This document shows, one piece after another, positions 23,233 to 24,670 of a DNA stretch of 24,670 bases (position 1 is the stretch's first letter; each line of letters starts with the position of its first letter). Location: contig CAYNMM010000042.1 in NCBI GenBank assembly GCA_964398355.1, forward strand, positions 1 to 24,670. Reading direction: 5' to 3'. Origin of the DNA: WFZT01 sp964398355. Lineage in GTDB: Bacteria; Hydrothermota; Hydrothermia; B15-G9; WFZT01. The notes under the pieces are model-generated. The model was given only the letters and a program-made list of their open reading frames with translations. It had not been told where the DNA came from and did no database searches. The translations under genes and the position numbers were made by a program.

Positions 23233-23628
23233 TCACTTTATTTCTACTTTTGCTCCCAGCTTCTCCAGTGCTTCTTTTATCTTCTCTGCTTCTTCCTTTG
23301 AAATGCCCTCTTTCACAGGCTTTGGAAGATTATCTATGAGGGCTTTTGCCTCCTTCAAGCCAAGCTGGGTAATTGCACGAACCTCTTTGAGAACTTGAAT
23401 CTTCTGTGGTCCAGCTTCAAGAAGGATAACATCAAACTCCGTTTTCTCTTGTGCCTCTTCGGCACCAGCAGCTGCAGGTGCGGCACCAGCAACCGGCGCG
23501 GCAGCAACCGGCATAGCTGCACTCACACCAAACTTGTCCTCAAGCTCTTTGATAAGCTCACTCAACTCTACCACAGTTAGTGATTCAATGGCAGATACTA
23601 TATCGGCAACGCTTAACTTTTCGGCCAT
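23233..23628 (-). CDS. rplL: 50S ribosomal protein L7/L12
   Basis: Encodes a 131-residue stalk protein that recruits translational GTPases. The N-terminal dimerisation and L10-binding helix is at 1-33. An alanine/proline-rich hinge (APVAGAAPAAAGAEEA) follows, then the C-terminal domain (about 62-131) with FDVILLEAGPQKIQVLKEVR and GLKEAKALIDNLPKPVKEG, including the factor-binding helix. The hinge is slightly long, making it a little longer than E. coli L12 (121). It starts two bases after rplJ, with GAGGAGGT nine bases upstream. It would be made in several copies per ribosome, and the structured spacer downstream may lower rpoBC relative to it. Confidence 0.99.
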   Translation of the reverse strand: MAEKLSVADIVSAIESLTVVELSELIKELEDKFGVSAAMPVAAAPVAGAAPAAAGAEEAQEKTEFDVILLEAGPQKIQVLKEVRAITQLGLKEAKALIDNLPKPVKEGISKEEAEKIKEALEKLGAKVEIK

Positions 23629-23630
23629 GA

Positions 23631-24155
23631 TTATTCGACCTCCTCTTTCTTCTTTTTAATTTCATTTAAAACTACTACAAATGACGTCAACATACCTTTT
23701 AATCTCCAAACCAATCCATAAATTGGAGCCTGCAAAGTACCAACAACCTGAGCTCTCAATTTATCCTTTGATGGCAATTTAGATAACTTCTCAAGTCCCT
23801 TGACATCGTATATTTCCCCGTCCACATACCCGATCTTTAATTGAGTCTTATTTACCTCTTTGATAAATTCAAAAACAGATTTAAGAGGCTCTACAACATC
23901 ATCATAAGCAACAATCAGCGCATTCGGACCAACAAGTATCTCAGAGAATCCTTCGTAACCAAGCTCCTCAAGCGCCCTCCTCGTCATCGTGTTTTTAACA
24001 ACTTTCATCCTCGCATTTTTCTCACGCAAACGTCTCCTTAAATCGGTAATCTCTGCAACAGTTAAACCCGTAAAATCCGCAAAATAAAACCCTTTAGCAT
24101 CTTGCAAAAGCTCTTTGATCTCTTCAACCTTTTTTATTTTTTCTGGCTTTACCAT
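23631..24155 (-). CDS. rplJ: 50S ribosomal protein L10
   Basis: Encodes the 174-residue stalk base that binds 23S rRNA and carries L12 dimers on its C-terminal helix. LQDAKGFYFADFTGLTVAEI, LRRRLREKNARMKVVKNTM and VGPNALIVAYDD are the family core. The C-terminal part (WRLKGMLTSFVVVLNEIKKK) forms the L12-binding helix. It starts two bases after rplA, so the long leader through which E. coli L10 represses its own mRNA is absent from this junction. Only AGAGGGA upstream serves as binding site. Confidence 0.98.
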   Translation of the reverse strand: MVKPEKIKKVEEIKELLQDAKGFYFADFTGLTVAEITDLRRRLREKNARMKVVKNTMTRRALEELGYEGFSEILVGPNALIVAYDDVVEPLKSVFEFIKEVNKTQLKIGYVDGEIYDVKGLEKLSKLPSKDKLRAQVVGTLQAPIYGLVWRLKGMLTSFVVVLNEIKKKKEEVE

Positions 24156-24157
24156 TT

Positions 24158-24670
24158 TTAATCCCTCTTTTTAAGTTCCTCGTAGATGTTATTTACATCA
24201 ACCTCAACACTGGGCCCCATAGTTGGAGAAAGATGAACAGACCTCACATAAGTTCCACGAAATGATTGGGGTCTTAGGTTAATCAATTCCTCCATAAAAG
24301 TCAAGAAGTTGTCCTTGAGTTTCTCGTTATCGAAGGAAACCTTTCCAATTGGGACATGAACATTACCTGTTTTATCCACACGGAATTCAATTCTACCTTT
24401 TTTGAGTTCACGAACAACCCTACCAACATCCTTTGTTACAGTTCCTGACTTTGGCGAAGGCATAAGACCTCTTGGGCCCAGGATTCTACCAAGTTTTGCA
24501 ACATCTCTCATGGTATCTGGAGTTGCAACCACGTAATCAAAATCGAGCCAGCCTTTCTGGATTTTTTCAATAAGGTCCTGAAATCCAACATAATCTGCAC
24601 CGGCTTCAAGCGCCTCTTTCTCCTCGTCTCCACGAGTGAAAACAAGCACCTTCACTTCCTTACCAGTTCC
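24158..24670 (-). CDS. rplA: 50S ribosomal protein L1, C-terminal part (cut by window edge)
   Basis: The reading frame is open to the last base of the window and ends KKRD. The visible 170 residues begin GTGKEVKVLVFTRGDEEKEA, which corresponds to the family stretch GTGK...VLVFAKG inside the protein; the true N-terminus therefore lies outside. The signature GRILGPRGLMPSPKSGTV is present, followed by GRIEFRVDKTGNVHVPIGKV. L1 forms the mobile stalk at the E site and in E. coli represses its own operon. A GTG at 24655 in this frame is an internal valine, not a start. The next gene, rplJ, starts two bases later. Confidence 0.97.
   Translation of the reverse strand, partial: GTGKEVKVLVFTRGDEEKEALEAGADYVGFQDLIEKIQKGWLDFDYVVATPDTMRDVAKLGRILGPRGLMPSPKSGTVTKDVGRVVRELKKGRIEFRVDKTGNVHVPIGKVSFDNEKLKDNFLTFMEELINLRPQSFRGTYVRSVHLSPTMGPSVEVDVNNIYEELKKRD

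Noticed and set aside
24155..24655. GTG at 24655 as the start of rplA
   Set aside because: The frame stays open to the window edge with family-matching residues GTGKE before it, so the GTG is an internal valine codon.

Overview
The window is one dense run of housekeeping genes, all on the minus strand: the rpoBC cluster joined to the str, S10 and spc ribosomal protein operons. It carries 33 protein genes, two of them cut by the window edges. I see no RNA gene, CRISPR array, insertion sequence, integrase or plus-strand gene. The protein families are bacterial. Proteins rich in Lys, Glu, Ile and Val, moderate-to-low GC and frequent AGA/AGG arginine codons suggest a thermophile (inference). RNA polymerase beta and beta' both carry the extra inserted regions typical of diderm lineages. 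EF-G and L2 have features I associate with lineages outside Proteobacteria and Firmicutes. A thermophilic FCB-related or candidate-phylum bacterium (WOR-3-like) is plausible, but I cannot name the genus.

Reading in the direction of transcription, from high to low coordinates: the first unit is rplA (truncated), rplJ, rplL, a hairpin-bearing spacer of 104 bases, rpoB and rpoC. It ends at a 17-bp perfect hairpin (15278-15314). Immediately downstream lies a promoter with a consensus -35 box (TTGACA, 15258-15263). This promoter launches the second unit: rpsL, rpsG, fusA, tuf, rpsJ, rplC, rplD, rplW, rplB, rpsS, rplV, rpsC, rplP, rpmC, rpsQ, rplN, rplX, rplE, rpsZ, rpsH, rplF, rplR, rpsE, rpmD, rplO, secY, adk and map (truncated). 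No gap in this second unit exceeds 18 bases, and many neighbours overlap by 1 to 4 bases. It therefore looks like one long, translationally coupled transcript that fuses str, S10 and spc.

The genes supply RNA polymerase, both ribosomal subunits, the two main elongation GTPases, the SecY translocon channel, adenylate kinase and methionine aminopeptidase. Gene content and order are conventional, and I found no undescribed multi-gene system.

The unusual points are details. The EF-G has lost the domain IV decoding-tip motifs of translocating EF-G. rpsE runs about 77 bases into rpmD, through that gene's own ribosome binding site. Several strong hairpins, one of them 14 bp and perfect, lie inside the start of rplC. 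A structured hairpin separates rplL from rpoB. A 16-base perfect palindrome sits over the -10 region of the str promoter.
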